A DNA stretch of 64,000 nucleotides from Oligoflexales bacterium (GCA_023301465.1 JALZUQ010000048.1:44973-108972); one strand, 5' to 3'. Numbered from the stretch's first letter, positions 17,076 through 26,922 are shown. Numbers and translations are program-made. Notes: generated by a model from the letters alone, not told the origin.

Positions 17076-17414
17076 ATGCAAGAATTCGTAGCTTCATTAA
17101 ATGATTTCAAGGTTTCCGCAAGGAAAGCTCGCTTAGTTGTAGACCTCGTCAGAGGGAAACGTGTTCAAGCTGCTTTGGATATTTTGTCTGTTTCAAAAAA
17201 GAAAACAGCACCAAAGCTTAGTGTTTTGATCAAGTCTGCAATTGCAAATGCTCAGCAAAAAGCGACTGTTGATATTGACCGTTTGGTTATTTCAACTGCA
17301 TTTGTAAACGAAGGAGCCACGCTGAACAGATGGTTACCAAGAGCTCAAGGCCGTGCAACTCCGATCAGAAAAAGATCTGCACATATCACCATTAAACTTA
17401 AAGAATTAAACTAA
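17076..17414 (+). CDS. rplV: 50S ribosomal protein L22
   Basis: The 112-residue product shows L22 features: SARKARLVVDLVRGK at the N-terminus and the beta-hairpin with NEGATLNRWLPRAQGRATPIRKRSAHI, which narrows the exit tunnel and is where macrolide-resistance changes occur in the family. Confidence 0.97.
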   Translation: MQEFVASLNDFKVSARKARLVVDLVRGKRVQAALDILSVSKKKTAPKLSVLIKSAIANAQQKATVDIDRLVISTAFVNEGATLNRWLPRAQGRATPIRKRSAHITIKLKELN

Positions 17415-17423
17415 GGGGTTTTC

Positions 17424-18065
17424 GTGGGACAAAAGGTACATCCAATTGGTTTTAGATTAGGCGTTAACAAGACGTGGTCGTCTCGTTGGTTCTCTAAGCT
17501 TGATTATGCCAAGTTATTAAAAGAAGACATCCGTATTCGCGAATATATTTTCAAAAAGTTTGAAACAGCTGGTGTTGCAAATGTAGATATTGAGCGTGCT
17601 GCAAAAAACATGAAGATTAATATCTTCAGTAGTCGCCCGGGTATTATTATCGGTAAAAAAGGTGCTGGTGCAGAGGCTCTTAAAGATGAGCTTATGAAAA
17701 GATGCAAAATCAGCTCTGGTGAGCCAACACTAAATGTTTACGATATCAAAAAGCCTGATCTTAACGCAAAGCTTGTGGCAATGAACATTAAAACGCAACT
17801 TGAGCGTCGTACTTCATTTCGTCGTGCAATGAAAAAAGCAATGCAACAATCTGTAAAGAATGGTGCAAAAGGAATTAAGGTCGCTTGTAGTGGGCGATTA
17901 GGTGGAGCTGAGATGTCTCGTATTGAGCGTTATAAAGAGGGAAGAATCCCACTTCATACTTTGCGTGCTGATATTGACTATGCAACAGCAGAAGCAAAAA
18001 CGACTTACGGAATTATTGGTATCAAGGTGTGGATCTTTAAAGGTGACGTTCTAGCGGACTCTTAA
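17424..18065 (+). CDS. rpsC: 30S ribosomal protein S3
   Basis: The 213-residue product begins [14 protein letters not shown] at a GTG codon preceded by AAGGGG. It has the KH domain with [15 protein letters not shown] and the C-terminal [13 protein letters not shown] and [15 protein letters not shown] motifs that form the mRNA-entry helicase site. It is about 20 residues shorter than the E. coli protein, at the C-terminal tail. Confidence 0.97.
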   Translation: MGQKVHPIGFRLGVNKTWSSRWFSKLDYAKLLKEDIRIREYIFKKFETAGVANVDIERAAKNMKINIFSSRPGIIIGKKGAGAEALKDELMKRCKISSGEPTLNVYDIKKPDLNAKLVAMNIKTQLERRTSFRRAMKKAMQQSVKNGAKGIKVACSGRLGGAEMSRIERYKEGRIPLHTLRADIDYATAEAKTTYGIIGIKVWIFKGDVLADS

Positions 18066-18103
18066 GCTCTTATTGTAGTAAGACAGAAAGAAAGGGTGGG
18101 ATT

Positions 18104-18529
18104 ATGTTAACTCCCAAGAGATTAAAATTTAGGAAAGTTCAAAAAGGCAGAATTCGTGGTAATTCAAAAGCTGGTAATGAACTACGTTTTGGTGATTACG
18201 GTCTAGTAGCGATGGAGAAGGGTTATATTACTTCTCGTCAGATCGAGGCTGCTCGTATTGCCATGACAAGACATATTAAGCGTGGCGGTCAGGTTTGGAT
18301 TAAAATTTTCCCTCATAAGCCAATTACCAAAAAACCTTTGGAAGTTCGTATGGGTAAAGGAAAAGGTTCTGTTGATCATTACGCAGCTGTGATAAAGCCA
18401 GGGCGTATCTTATATGAAATGCATGGCGTTTCTGTAGAGGTGGCAAAAGAAGCTCTTAAGCTAGCAGCTGCAAAGTTGCCAATTAAGACCAAAGTATTAG
18501 TCAAACAAGAAGACCCTTGGAGTTTATAA
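18104..18529 (+). CDS. rplP: 50S ribosomal protein L16
   Basis: The 141-residue protein starts [19 protein letters not shown] and contains [28 protein letters not shown] and [19 protein letters not shown], all diagnostic. L16 helps position tRNA at the A site. A 38-base gap with GAAAGAAAGGGTGGG separates it from rpsC. Confidence 0.97.
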   Translation: MLTPKRLKFRKVQKGRIRGNSKAGNELRFGDYGLVAMEKGYITSRQIEAARIAMTRHIKRGGQVWIKIFPHKPITKKPLEVRMGKGKGSVDHYAAVIKPGRILYEMHGVSVEVAKEALKLAAAKLPIKTKVLVKQEDPWSL

Positions 18530-18530
18530 G

Positions 18531-18755
18531 ATGGATTTAGCAAAAGTACACATTGATGAGATCAGAGGCTTTGAAGGCCAGCGTATCAGGCAAGTTGAAG
18601 AGGATATTCGTAAAGAAATCCTTGATATCCGTATGGATATCAACACGGTTGATGTGAAGAAATCTCAAAAAGTAAAATATTTGAAGCGAAGCTTAGCACG
18701 AGTGAAGACTGTGCAAAGTGAGCAACGTCGCAAAAAACAAAAATCGGCTAATTGA
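18531..18755 (+). CDS. rpmC: 50S ribosomal protein L29
   Basis: The gene starts one base after the rplP stop. The 74-residue product is a helical hairpin protein with the late SLARVKTVQSEQRRKK segment equivalent to the RxxIARIKT of L29. The N-terminal half is more divergent than usual, so position between rplP and rpsQ supports the call strongly. Confidence 0.9.
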   Translation: MDLAKVHIDEIRGFEGQRIRQVEEDIRKEILDIRMDINTVDVKKSQKVKYLKRSLARVKTVQSEQRRKKQKSAN

Positions 18756-18763
18756 GGTTAAAA

Positions 18764-19042
18764 ATGCAAGAACAAACGAACACAACAGCTACTAGTACAA
18801 AAAAATCAAAACCTCTTAAATGTGTGGTAACCAGTGACAAGATGAATCAGTCACGAGTTGCGACAAGAGAACGACTTGTTAAAGAATTACGAGTTGGAAA
18901 ATACATCAAGAAACGCAGTAAAGTGATGTTTCACGACCCAGAAAACAAAACCAAAATTGGTGATGTTGTCTTGATCTCACCTTCGCGTCCTTATAGTGCT
19001 CGTAAAAAGTTTGAATTAACTGAAATTTTAGAATCTAAGTAG
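18764..19042 (+). CDS. rpsQ: 30S ribosomal protein S17
   Basis: From the ATG at 18764, six bases after GAGG, the product has 92 residues. An upstream in-frame TTG at 18752 is less likely. It has the OB-fold motifs of S17: LKCVVTSDKMNQSRVATRERLV, KRSKVMFHDPENKTKIGDVVLI and RPYSARKKFEL. The first dozen residues (EQTNTTATSTKK) are a low-complexity extension. Confidence 0.95.
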   Translation: MQEQTNTTATSTKKSKPLKCVVTSDKMNQSRVATRERLVKELRVGKYIKKRSKVMFHDPENKTKIGDVVLISPSRPYSARKKFELTEILESK

Positions 19043-19051
19043 GTAATTGTT

Positions 19052-19420
19052 ATGATTCAGATGGAAACAAAATTAATTAGTGCGGACAACTCAGGAGCAA
19101 AAACACTCAAGTGTTTTAAAGTTCTGGGTGGCAGTAAAAAACGCTTTGCAGGTGTTGGCGACATTGTTGTCGTGTCTATCAGAGAAGCGATGCCAAAAAG
19201 TAAGGTAAAGAAAGGTTCTGTTCATAAAGCAGTAATCGTTCGAACCAGAAAAGAAATTGTTCGTAAAGACGGAACCACAATTCGTTTTGATGAAAACGCA
19301 GCTGTTTTAATCAAAGGTAAAGATAACGAACCAGTTGGAACAAGGGTTTTTGGCCCAGTTGCTAGAGAAATCAGGGGCGGGTTCTTGCGTATCGCAAACC
19401 TTGCACCAGAAGTTTTATAA
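19052..19420 (+). CDS. rplN: 50S ribosomal protein L14
   Basis: The 122-residue product is a standard L14: [44 protein letters not shown] and [13 protein letters not shown]. It opens the spc part of the cluster. In most bacteria rplX follows; here only 16 bases separate it from rplE. Confidence 0.98.
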   Translation: MIQMETKLISADNSGAKTLKCFKVLGGSKKRFAGVGDIVVVSIREAMPKSKVKKGSVHKAVIVRTRKEIVRKDGTTIRFDENAAVLIKGKDNEPVGTRVFGPVAREIRGGFLRIANLAPEVL

Positions 19421-19436
19421 AGAAGGATCAGTAAAG

Positions 19437-19991
19437 ATGACTGAAAAGTACGTACCACGATTAAAAAAGCAATATGATGGATTAAGGCTTACTTTGAAAG
19501 AAGAGCTTGGTTTGGCAAATGTCATGCAAGTTCCGAAATTCGAAAAAGTAATCATTAATGTTGGGCAAGGTGAAGCAGTTCAAAACGCAAAAGTTGTTGA
19601 AGCTGCGGTTAGAGATCTTACAAAGATCGCTGGCCAAAAACCTACGGTTCGACGGGCTAAAAAGAGTATTGCTGGATTTAAACTACGTGAAGGTGTTCCT
19701 ATTGGATGTGCCGTTACTCTACGTGGCCAAAAAATGTATGAATTTCTTGACCGTTTGATTAACTTTTCACTGCCTCGTGTACGTGACTTTAAAGGTTTAT
19801 CGGCGAAAGCATTTGATGGGCGTGGAAACTACTCTTTAGGAATTAAAGAGCAAATCATTTTCCCTGAAATTGATTACGACAAAGTAGATAAACTACGTGG
19901 TCTTGGTATTACGATTGTGACTTCAACTCTGAATGATGCACATGCCAAGGTTTTGTTCAAAAAATTTAACTTTCCGTTTAGACAGAAATAG
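19437..19991 (+). CDS. rplE: 50S ribosomal protein L5
   Basis: The ATG at 19437, after AGAAGGATCAGTAAAG, gives a 184-residue L5 with [53 protein letters not shown] and [10 protein letters not shown]5 binds 5S rRNA and contacts the head of the small subunit. The frame extends further upstream inside rplN but that part is not L5-like. It follows rplN without rplX, and rpsN is missing after it. Confidence 0.97.
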   Translation: MTEKYVPRLKKQYDGLRLTLKEELGLANVMQVPKFEKVIINVGQGEAVQNAKVVEAAVRDLTKIAGQKPTVRRAKKSIAGFKLREGVPIGCAVTLRGQKMYEFLDRLINFSLPRVRDFKGLSAKAFDGRGNYSLGIKEQIIFPEIDYDKVDKLRGLGITIVTSTLNDAHAKVLFKKFNFPFRQK

Positions 19992-20003
19992 GAGTTTCGA
20001 TAA

Positions 20004-20402
20004 ATGCAGTGCACAGACCCAATTAGTGATTTATTGACCCGTATTAGAAATGGACAAAGTGCGAACCATGACGTGGTTTCGGTCCCTGCTTCTAAAATGA
20101 AAATATCTATTACTCATCTTCTTAAAGAAGAAGGCCTTATTAAGGACTACAGATGTGTAAGAGATAAAAAACAAGGAACTATCAAAATCGCTCTTCGTTA
20201 CAAAGACGATGGTGATGGCGTGATTCGTTTTTTAAAGCGTGAAAGCAAGCCGGGCTTGAGAATTTATAAATCAAAAGATGAGATTCCTTACGTAAAGGGT
20301 GGATACGGATTTGGCGTATTCTCAACTTCAAGAGGCATCATGACTGATCACCAGTGTCGCAAATTAAAAATTGGCGGCGAATACGTATGCTCTGCATTTT
20401 AA
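20004..20402 (+). CDS. rpsH: 30S ribosomal protein S8
   Basis: The 132-residue protein starts MQCTDPISDLLTRIRNGQ and ends with the S8 signature FGVFSTSRGIMTDHQCRKLKIGGEYVCSAF in pieces. S8 binds the 16S central domain and in enterobacteria represses the spc operon. It begins 12 bases after rplE, where rpsN is normally found. Confidence 0.97.
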   Translation: MQCTDPISDLLTRIRNGQSANHDVVSVPASKMKISITHLLKEEGLIKDYRCVRDKKQGTIKIALRYKDDGDGVIRFLKRESKPGLRIYKSKDEIPYVKGGYGFGVFSTSRGIMTDHQCRKLKIGGEYVCSAF

Positions 20403-20412
20403 GGAAGGTTTT

Positions 20413-20952
20413 ATGTCAAGAATAGGAAAACAACCCATACCAGTTCCAGCAGGAGTCGAAATAAAGATTTCTGGTGACTCGATCTCTATTAAGGGTTCAA
20501 AAGGTCAACTTGAGCACACCGTTCATAAAGACGTGACTGTTCATCAAGAAGGTTCTGAAATTCTTGTGAAGACTAAGTCTGAAAAGAATGCGGATAGAAA
20601 ATTTCAAGGCCTTACAAGAAGTCTAGTTTTCAATATGGTTCATGGTGTTAGTCAAGGATTCAAGAAAGCTTTGATTTTAAACGGTGTTGGTTACAGAGCA
20701 GCTGCAAAAGGAAAAGGTATTACTTTGACTTTAGGTTATTCTCACCCAATTGAGTTTGATCCTCCAGAAGGGATCACTCTTAAAGTAGTGAACCAAACGA
20801 ATATTGAAATCACTGGTTGTGATAAACAGTCAGTAGGTGAAGTAGCTGCAGTTATTCGTAGGTTTAGACCACCAGAGCCATACCACGGAAAAGGTGTGAG
20901 ATATTCTGACGAAGTTATTGTTAAAAAAGAAGGAAAGTCGGCCGGTAAATAG
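20413..20952 (+). CDS. rplF: 50S ribosomal protein L6
   Basis: The ATG at 20413 follows AAGGAAGG. The 179-residue product starts MSRIGKQPIPVPAG and contains GVGYRAAAKG, LGYSHPIEFDPPEG and the C-terminal RRFRPPEPYHGKGVRYSDE motif of L6. An earlier in-frame start would run into rpsH and is rejected. Confidence 0.97.
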   Translation: MSRIGKQPIPVPAGVEIKISGDSISIKGSKGQLEHTVHKDVTVHQEGSEILVKTKSEKNADRKFQGLTRSLVFNMVHGVSQGFKKALILNGVGYRAAAKGKGITLTLGYSHPIEFDPPEGITLKVVNQTNIEITGCDKQSVGEVAAVIRRFRPPEPYHGKGVRYSDEVIVKKEGKSAGK

Positions 20953-20984
20953 GTCTCTTTAATATTTAAATAGGAGTTACGGTT

Positions 20985-21335
20985 TTGAGTAACGCGAAAG
21001 CACAATTAAGAATAAAACGAAAGAAACGAATTCGTAAAAAAATCTCTGGTAGTGCAGAGAAGCCAAGGTTGAGCATCTTCAGATCCAACAAAGGTATTTA
21101 CGCTCAAGTGATTAACGATGTTGACGGAAAAACTTTAATTGGTCTTTCAAGTCATAGCAAATCAGAGACAAAACGTGCAGGTGTTGAGCTTTGTGAAAAA
21201 CTTGGTGAAACCTTTGCTTCAAAATGTCGCGAAAAAAATATTAACACGGTTGTTTTTGATCGAAATGGTTATGTATACCACGGTAGAGTGAAAGCATTTG
21301 CAGATGGAGCTCGTAAGGGCGGCCTTAACTTTTAG
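20985..21335 (+). CDS. rplR: 50S ribosomal protein L18
   Basis: The 116-residue protein begins at a TTG with TAGGAG upstream. KPRLSIFRSNKGIYAQVIND, and the end VVFDRNGYVYHGRVKAFADGARKGGLNF in pieces, are typical of L18, which binds 5S rRNA with L5. Confidence 0.96.
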   Translation: MSNAKAQLRIKRKKRIRKKISGSAEKPRLSIFRSNKGIYAQVINDVDGKTLIGLSSHSKSETKRAGVELCEKLGETFASKCREKNINTVVFDRNGYVYHGRVKAFADGARKGGLNF

Positions 21336-21349
21336 GAAGGGATGAGAGT

Positions 21350-21910
21350 TTGGATAAGTTTACTGAAAATTCGGAAGCATTACAGGAAAGAGTCGTCCAT
21401 ATCTCGCGTGTAGCGAAGGTAGTAAAAGGTGGTCGTCGTTTTAGCTTTAGTGCTTTGGTGATATCTGGTGACGGACAAGGTCGTTTTGGCTTTGGGCTCG
21501 GAAAAGCTGGTGAGGTTCCTGACGCGATCCGCAAAGGTGGCGAGCAGTGCAAAAAGAACCTTATGGAAGTTCCAAGCGTTGACGGTACGATTCCTTTTGA
21601 AGTGGTTGGTAAGTATGGCTCTTGTCGAGTTGTCATGAACCCTGCAAAAAAAGGTCGTGGAATCATTGCTGGTGGTGCGACTCGCGTCATCTGTGAGCTT
21701 GCAGGAATTAAAGATATTGTTTGTAAGGTACACGGTACAAAAAACACATCAAATGTTGTTCGTGCTACTTATGATGGTTTTGCTCAGCTTGTTTCTACAA
21801 AACAATATGCAGCAGAACGCGGGATGGACGAAGGTCAATTATTCAGACAACTTCGCAAGAACCGTAAAAACACTTCAACAAGTGCAGATTCAAGTGAGGC
21901 TACAGCATGA
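21350..21910 (+). CDS. rpsE: 30S ribosomal protein S5
   Basis: The 186-residue protein starts at a TTG after AGGAAGGG. It has the double-stranded-RNA-like N-domain (ERVVHISRVAKVVKGGRRF, SFSALVISGDGQGRFGFGLGK) and the second domain with GRGIIAGGATRVICELAGIKDI. S5 contributes to decoding accuracy and mRNA entry. A Ser/Thr-rich tail extends past the usual end. Confidence 0.97.
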   Translation: MDKFTENSEALQERVVHISRVAKVVKGGRRFSFSALVISGDGQGRFGFGLGKAGEVPDAIRKGGEQCKKNLMEVPSVDGTIPFEVVGKYGSCRVVMNPAKKGRGIIAGGATRVICELAGIKDIVCKVHGTKNTSNVVRATYDGFAQLVSTKQYAAERGMDEGQLFRQLRKNRKNTSTSADSSEATA

Positions 21911-22089
21911 GTAAGATAACAGTGACACAAACCAAGAGCTTAATTGCTACAAAAGATTCTTTATGCAAAGTCGTAGAGGGTCTTGGCTTAGGTCGTATTG
22001 GTAAATCAAGAACTCATAAAGACAATAACTGTATTCGTGGGATGATTAATAAAGTTAGTCATCTTGTTGAGTACAAGTTACACGATTAA
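21907..22089 (+). CDS. rpmD: 50S ribosomal protein L30
   Basis: At 60 residues the protein is the normal size for L30 and carries the ITVTQTKSLIAT strand, the LGLGRIGKSRTHKDN motif and a final helix-strand. Its ATG overlaps the rpsE stop as ATGA. L30 is absent from some lineages, so its presence is informative. Confidence 0.95.
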   Translation: MSKITVTQTKSLIATKDSLCKVVEGLGLGRIGKSRTHKDNNCIRGMINKVSHLVEYKLHD

Positions 22090-22137
22090 TTAAAATTTAA
22101 GTTACACGACTAGAAATAAATTGAGACGAGGCAAAAA

Positions 22138-22584
22138 ATGACAGTAAAAACATTAGCAAACTTAAAGCCAGCAGCGGGATCTAACAAGAACCGTAAGCGT
22201 ATTGGCCGCGGTATTGGCTCAGGTTGGGGTAAAACTGCAGGTAAAGGTCACAAAGGTCAAAAAGCTCGTGCTGGTGGCGGAGTTGCTCCCGGTTTCGAAG
22301 GTGGCCAAATGCCTTTATACCGTAGGATACCAAAAAGAGGTTTTACTCCACGTAAGACAACTACCTACAATGTCATTAACCTTGATCAATTAAAAGACTT
22401 TCCAGAAGGTTCAACTGTGAACGCAGAAACGCTTCTAGAAAAAAGAATGCTACGTTTAAAAAAGAGCCCTATTAAAATTTTGGCTCGTGGAAAATTAGAA
22501 AAAAAACTGAACTTTAAAGTTGATAAGATAAGTGGAAAAGCGAAAGAGTTGATTGAAGCTGTGGGCGGAAAAATAGAGGGGTAA
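22138..22584 (+). CDS. rplO: 50S ribosomal protein L15
   Basis: The 148-residue protein has the glycine- and lysine-rich N-terminal extension [25 protein letters not shown], the [17 protein letters not shown] motif and the YNVINLDQL strand typical of L15. A 48-base gap with GAGACGAGG separates it from rpmD. Confidence 0.97.
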   Translation: MTVKTLANLKPAAGSNKNRKRIGRGIGSGWGKTAGKGHKGQKARAGGGVAPGFEGGQMPLYRRIPKRGFTPRKTTTYNVINLDQLKDFPEGSTVNAETLLEKRMLRLKKSPIKILARGKLEKKLNFKVDKISGKAKELIEAVGGKIEG

Positions 22585-22587
22585 GTT

Positions 22588-23910
22588 TTGGCTACTAAAA
22601 GTGGAATTCAAGGGCTAGCAGGAAAGTCGAATCAGTTAACAAAAAAACTGATGTTCACGGCTTTCTTTATTGCTTTGTACAGAATTGGTGTTCATATTCC
22701 AATTCCAGGTGTTGATACAGAAGCTTTAAGACAGTTTTTTCAGTCTCAAGGTGGTAATCTTTTTGGAATGTTTAACATGTTCACTGGTGGTGCTCTTGAG
22801 CGTTTCAGTGTTGTTGCACTCGGTGTCATGCCTTACATTTCAGCGTCTATTATTGCTCAACTACTTACTGTAGTAATGCCTTATCTTGACCAACTTCAAA
22901 AAGAAGGTGAGTCGGGCCGTAAAAAAATAACTCAATACACAAGGTACGCAACGATTGTTTTGGCAGTTGTTCAAGGTATCATGATTGCAAAAGGTCTACA
23001 GTCTCAATCAATTGGTGGCAGACCATTGGTTCTCGACGGTGGTTCAACGGGTTGGTTACTCATGAGTGCATTGTCGTTAACGGCAGGTACAGCATTTGTG
23101 ATGTGGCTTGGTGAGCAAATCACGGAGAGAGGTGTTGGTAACGGAATATCCCTTATTATCTTTGCGGGTATTATTGCTGGGCTTCCTCAGATTATTCGTT
23201 CAACTTATACAAGCGTCAATGCAGCTGAAATAGAGCTATTCAAAGTTATTTTTATCATTGCAGTTATTATTATTACAACAGCAGGTGTAGTTTTTGTGGA
23301 ACAAGCATCTCGCAAGATTCCTATTCAGTATGCAAAGCGTCAGGTAGGAAATAGGGTCTACGGCGGTCAATCTTCATTCTTGCCAATGAAAATAAACTCT
23401 TCTGGCGTTATTCCTCCTATTTTTGCAAGTTCACTTCTTCAATTTCCAACGACGATAGCTTCATTCAGTCAAGGTGGTTTCGCTGACTTTATGGCTTTAG
23501 TAATTGATCCGGGTGGTTGGCTGTATAACACGATTTATGCTGTACTCGTTATTTTCTTTGCATTCTTCTATACGTCTATTACTTTCAAGCCAGACGATAT
23601 TGCAGAAAACCTGAAGAAAAATGGCGGATATATCAATGGTATTAGGCCGGGTGTCAGAACTTCTGAGTTTCTTCAAAAAATTAGTGATCGCCTAACTTGT
23701 GGCGGTTCTATTTACTTGGCTTTTGTTTGTATTTTTCCTGTTATCTTAATGGATAAGTTTAATATTCCATTTTACTTTGGTGGCACGAGTTTATTGATTG
23801 TTGTAGGTGTTGCACTAGATACCTTCCGTCAAATCGAAGCTCACTTATATCAGTTAAGTTACGATAATTTTCTGAAAAAAGGTCAGAAGCCACGAGGAAG
23901 AACAGCATGA
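22588..23910 (+). CDS. secY: Preprotein translocase subunit SecY
   Basis: The 440-residue protein is a standard ten-helix SecY, the pore of the general secretion channel in the inner membrane. It shows RIGVHIPIPGVD at the first periplasmic loop, GVMPYISASIIAQLL in helix 2, TERGVGNGISLIIFAGI, and the C-terminal FKPDDIAENLKKNGGYINGIRPG and PRGRTA pieces. It starts at a TTG after GAGGGG, three bases past rplO. The adk ATG overlaps its stop. Confidence 0.97.
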   Translation: MATKSGIQGLAGKSNQLTKKLMFTAFFIALYRIGVHIPIPGVDTEALRQFFQSQGGNLFGMFNMFTGGALERFSVVALGVMPYISASIIAQLLTVVMPYLDQLQKEGESGRKKITQYTRYATIVLAVVQGIMIAKGLQSQSIGGRPLVLDGGSTGWLLMSALSLTAGTAFVMWLGEQITERGVGNGISLIIFAGIIAGLPQIIRSTYTSVNAAEIELFKVIFIIAVIIITTAGVVFVEQASRKIPIQYAKRQVGNRVYGGQSSFLPMKINSSGVIPPIFASSLLQFPTTIASFSQGGFADFMALVIDPGGWLYNTIYAVLVIFFAFFYTSITFKPDDIAENLKKNGGYINGIRPGVRTSEFLQKISDRLTCGGSIYLAFVCIFPVILMDKFNIPFYFGGTSLLIVVGVALDTFRQIEAHLYQLSYDNFLKKGQKPRGRTA

Positions 23911-24566
23911 TTGTTGTTCTAACGGGAGCTCCTGGAGCTGGAAAGGGTACGCAGGCTGATTTGCTTGCAGAAAATCATCGCTTTAGAAAAGTTTCTACTG
24001 GTGATGCCCTTCGTAAACACGTTAGAGAACAAACAGAAATTGGCTTAAAGGCAAAAAGTTTTATGGATGCCGGTGAGTTGGTGCCAGATGATATTTTACT
24101 AAAAATCATCCAAGAAGAAGTCGGTAAGAATCCTGAAGAAACCGTCATACTTGATGGCTACCCAAGAAACCTAGAACAGTTAAAAGCTCTAGAAGAACTT
24201 GATACTGAACACGATATTGCAGGTGTGATTCATTTGCATGTGAAAGAAGATGAATTAGTAGAAAGACTAACAGGCCGCCGTGTCTGCCCTAACTGTACTG
24301 CTACTTACCATATGAGCTTTAACCCACCTAAGGTTGCGGGCAAATGTGACAAATGTGGTCAATCAGAGATCATCCAACGCAGTGATGATAAAGAAGAGAA
24401 AATTCGCCATAGATTAAAAGTTTATGCGAATCAGACAGCACCCGTCATCCGTCATTATGAAAATAGTGATCAATATCAACAGGTTGATGGTTCTGTAGAA
24501 ATGGCAGCAGTTACGGCTTCCCTCGCAAAAGCGATAGAAGCGTTGGATGCGTCAAGGGCCAGTTAA
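23907..24566 (+). CDS. adk: Adenylate kinase
   Basis: The 219-residue protein converts AMP and ATP to two ADP. It has the P-loop GAPGAGKGTQ (residues 7-16), the AMP-binding STGDALR, and DGYPRNLEQ. The LID domain has CPNC and CDKC pairs, so this is the zinc-binding long form. It overlaps secY by four bases, an order also found in Gram-positives, but map, which often follows, is absent. Confidence 0.97.
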   Translation: MIVVLTGAPGAGKGTQADLLAENHRFRKVSTGDALRKHVREQTEIGLKAKSFMDAGELVPDDILLKIIQEEVGKNPEETVILDGYPRNLEQLKALEELDTEHDIAGVIHLHVKEDELVERLTGRRVCPNCTATYHMSFNPPKVAGKCDKCGQSEIIQRSDDKEEKIRHRLKVYANQTAPVIRHYENSDQYQQVDGSVEMAAVTASLAKAIEALDASRAS

Positions 24567-24654
24567 TGGTGCTTGAACTGGATTTTTTTTTGAGTTAGTG
24601 TTCAGGGTTCAATCAGCTCTATCACTTGTTTTAGAAGGTTTTAAAGAGAGTTTT

Positions 24655-24873
24655 ATGGCAAAAGAAGAAGCGATTGAAGTAGAAGGAACGGTCATTGAAC
24701 CGTTACCAAATGCCCGTTTTAAGGTTGAGTTGGAAAATGGTCACATTGTCCTAGCTCACATTAGCGGGAAAATGCGAATGCACTTTATTCGTATTTTACC
24801 GGGTGACAAGGTGAAGTTAGAAATTTCACCGTACGACTTAGGAAAAGGTCGTATTACTTATAGATCGAAGTAA
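24655..24873 (+). CDS. infA: Translation initiation factor IF-1
   Basis: From the ATG at 24655 after AGAGAG the product is exactly 72 residues, the usual IF-1 length. It is a single OB-fold: [20 protein letters not shown] at the N-terminus, [15 protein letters not shown] in the middle and [10 protein letters not shown] at the end. IF-1 blocks the A site during initiation. An upstream in-frame extension is not IF-1-like. Confidence 0.97.
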   Translation: MAKEEAIEVEGTVIEPLPNARFKVELENGHIVLAHISGKMRMHFIRILPGDKVKLEISPYDLGKGRITYRSK

Positions 24874-24882
24874 GAGGAATAT

Positions 24883-24996
24883 ATGAAAGTTAGAGCAAGT
24901 GTTAAACCAATTTGTGATAAGTGCAAAGTCATCCGCAGACGTGGTGTTGTTAGGGTGATATGTGCTGTAAAAAAACATAAACAGAAGCAAGGATAG
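24883..24996 (+). CDS. rpmJ: 50S ribosomal protein L36
   Basis: This 37-residue gene follows infA by 9 bases, with AGAGGAA before the ATG. It is a zinc-ribbon L36 with [19 protein letters not shown] and ligands Cys11, Cys14, Cys27 and His32. It is the C+ (zinc-binding) version. A short basic KQKQG end fits the family. Confidence 0.96.
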   Translation: MKVRASVKPICDKCKVIRRRGVVRVICAVKKHKQKQG

Positions 24997-25007
24997 GATA
25001 AGTTTAT

Positions 25008-25379
25008 ATGGCACGTTTATCTGGAGTCGATCTCCCAAATAATAAAAAGCTTGAAATTGCGATTACCCATATTTATGGAATTGGCAGCAAGGTAGCAAAA
25101 GACATCATTGCAAAAGCATCTTTAGATCCTTTAATGAAGGCTTCTGAGTTGGACGCAGATCAAGTGAATACTCTTCGTCAAATTATTGAAAAAGAATATA
25201 CGGTTGAAGGGGATCTACGTAGAGAGATCTCTCTTAACATTAAACGTTTAGTAGATTTAAATTCTTATCGTGGTGTTCGCCATAGAAGAGGATTGCCTGC
25301 ACGTGGTCAGCGTACAAAAACAAACGCAAGGACTCGTAAAGGACCAAGAAAAACAGTAGCCGGTAAGAAAAAAGCTTAA
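25008..25379 (+). CDS. rpsM: 30S ribosomal protein S13
   Basis: The 123-residue product starts [19 protein letters not shown] and has the helix-two-turn-helix ITHIYGIG and the end motif [25 protein letters not shown] in pieces. S13 bridges to L5 and contacts P-site tRNA. It begins the alpha part of the cluster. Confidence 0.98.
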   Translation: MARLSGVDLPNNKKLEIAITHIYGIGSKVAKDIIAKASLDPLMKASELDADQVNTLRQIIEKEYTVEGDLRREISLNIKRLVDLNSYRGVRHRRGLPARGQRTKTNARTRKGPRKTVAGKKKA

Positions 25380-25400
25380 TTAAGTCTGGAGAAGAGATAA

Positions 25401-25787
25401 ATGGGAAGAATTGTAAGTAGAAGAAGAAAAACAAAACGGAATGTACCAACAGGTGTTGCACACATTCAGTCTACTTTTAATAATACGATTATTACATTTA
25501 CAGACCCGAATGGGGATGTAGTTAGTTGGTCAACCTCTGGTGGAAAAGGCTTTAAAGGCTCTCGTAAAAGTACACCTTTTGCAGCTCAGGTTGCAGCAGA
25601 AGACGCAGCAAAAAAGGCTATGGAATGCGGCATGAAAATTTGTGCTGTTATGGTAAAAGGCCCGGGATCAGGTCGTGAAAGTGCAATTCGTGCCATTGCT
25701 GCTGCAGGTATGAAAGTATCTTTAATAAAAGACGTTACGCCAATACCACACAATGGTTGTCGTCCGCCTAAACGTCGACGTGTTTAA
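25401..25787 (+). CDS. rpsK: 30S ribosomal protein S11
   Basis: At 128 residues it matches S11: [53 protein letters not shown] and the end [16 protein letters not shown]11 lies at the platform near the E site. In most proteobacteria rpsD would be next; here rpoA follows. Confidence 0.98.
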   Translation: MGRIVSRRRKTKRNVPTGVAHIQSTFNNTIITFTDPNGDVVSWSTSGGKGFKGSRKSTPFAAQVAAEDAAKKAMECGMKICAVMVKGPGSGRESAIRAIAAAGMKVSLIKDVTPIPHNGCRPPKRRRV

Positions 25788-25844
25788 TATACGTTTTAAT
25801 AGATCATGAAGTTACGATATTTGCTTTTAAGGAGTTAAGTACAG

Positions 25845-26876
25845 ATGCAAAGAAATTGGCAAGACCTTATTCAACCACGTAGTGTCGAAGCAGAAAAATT
25901 ATCGGATTTTTACGGTAAGTTTACTGTTGGTCCATTAGAAAGAGGATATGGTTTAACTCTAGGAAACTCCTTAAGACGAGTTTTACTTTCAAGTATCAAC
26001 GGTGCTGCGATTGTTGCGGTTCGTATTGAAGGTGTTGATCATGAGTTTTCAACGATTACTGGTGTTAAAGAAGACGTAACGGATATTATCCTTAACTTAA
26101 AGCAAGTAAGTTTGAGATATTTAGGTAATCAAGATGCAACGATTCGTATCAATACTTCAAAAGATGGTGTTGTTTACGCGAGAGATATCGAAACTGGAAG
26201 CGATGTAGAAGTTATTAATGGTGATCAACCTATCGCAACCATCGGTGGCGGTGCTTCTTTAAATATGGAGCTTTTAGTTCGTCACGGAAGAGGTTATGCA
26301 ATCTCAGAAGCAAACAGATCAGAAGCAGATCTTCCAGTTGGAATGATTGCAATTGACTCTATTTTTGCTCCTGTAAGAAGAGTTGCATACAACGTATCAA
26401 ATGCTCGTGTTGGTCAAATGACTGACTATGATAAATTAAGTGTTGAGATTTGGACAAACGGTACGGTGAAGCCTGACGATGCTCTTGCTTATGGTGCAAA
26501 GATCCTTAAAGAGCAACTAAATCCATTTATCAACTTCGATGAAGTTGCTCACGACGTCAAAGTCGAAAAAGAAGTAGTAGATGAAAAACCATCTCTTAAT
26601 GAAAACCTATTTAAAACAGTGGATTCATTAGAGTTAAGCGTTCGTGCTGCAAACTGTTTAGAGAATGCAAATATCAAATACATTGGTGAACTTGTGACGA
26701 AGTCTGAGCTTGAGATGCTAAAGACAAAGAACTTTGGTCGTAAATCACTAAATGAGATTAAAGATATTTTAAGTGAAATGGGCCTTTCTCTTGGAATGCG
26801 TATCGAGGGTTTTGATCCAAGTATGCTTAGAGAAAAAGATGAAACACCACAACCAATTATAAGACCGGACTTTTAA
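25845..26876 (+). CDS. rpoA: RNA polymerase subunit alpha
   Basis: The 343-residue protein has the N-terminal dimerisation domain with [26 protein letters not shown] and the [14 protein letters not shown] segment. The C-terminal DNA-binding domain (about residues 260-325) has [22 protein letters not shown] and [15 protein letters not shown]. It contacts activators and UP elements. It is preceded by 57 non-coding bases with AAGGAG. Confidence 0.98.
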   Translation: MQRNWQDLIQPRSVEAEKLSDFYGKFTVGPLERGYGLTLGNSLRRVLLSSINGAAIVAVRIEGVDHEFSTITGVKEDVTDIILNLKQVSLRYLGNQDATIRINTSKDGVVYARDIETGSDVEVINGDQPIATIGGGASLNMELLVRHGRGYAISEANRSEADLPVGMIAIDSIFAPVRRVAYNVSNARVGQMTDYDKLSVEIWTNGTVKPDDALAYGAKILKEQLNPFINFDEVAHDVKVEKEVVDEKPSLNENLFKTVDSLELSVRAANCLENANIKYIGELVTKSELEMLKTKNFGRKSLNEIKDILSEMGLSLGMRIEGFDPSMLREKDETPQPIIRPDF

Positions 26877-26922
26877 TTAATTTTTAATGAATTAGTGCTG
26901 ATACGGAAGACAGAGGAATTTT

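Noticed and set aside
21325..21747. Two long minus-strand frames (140 and 117 codons) opposite rpsE
   Set aside because: They are antisense shadows of a highly conserved ribosomal gene.
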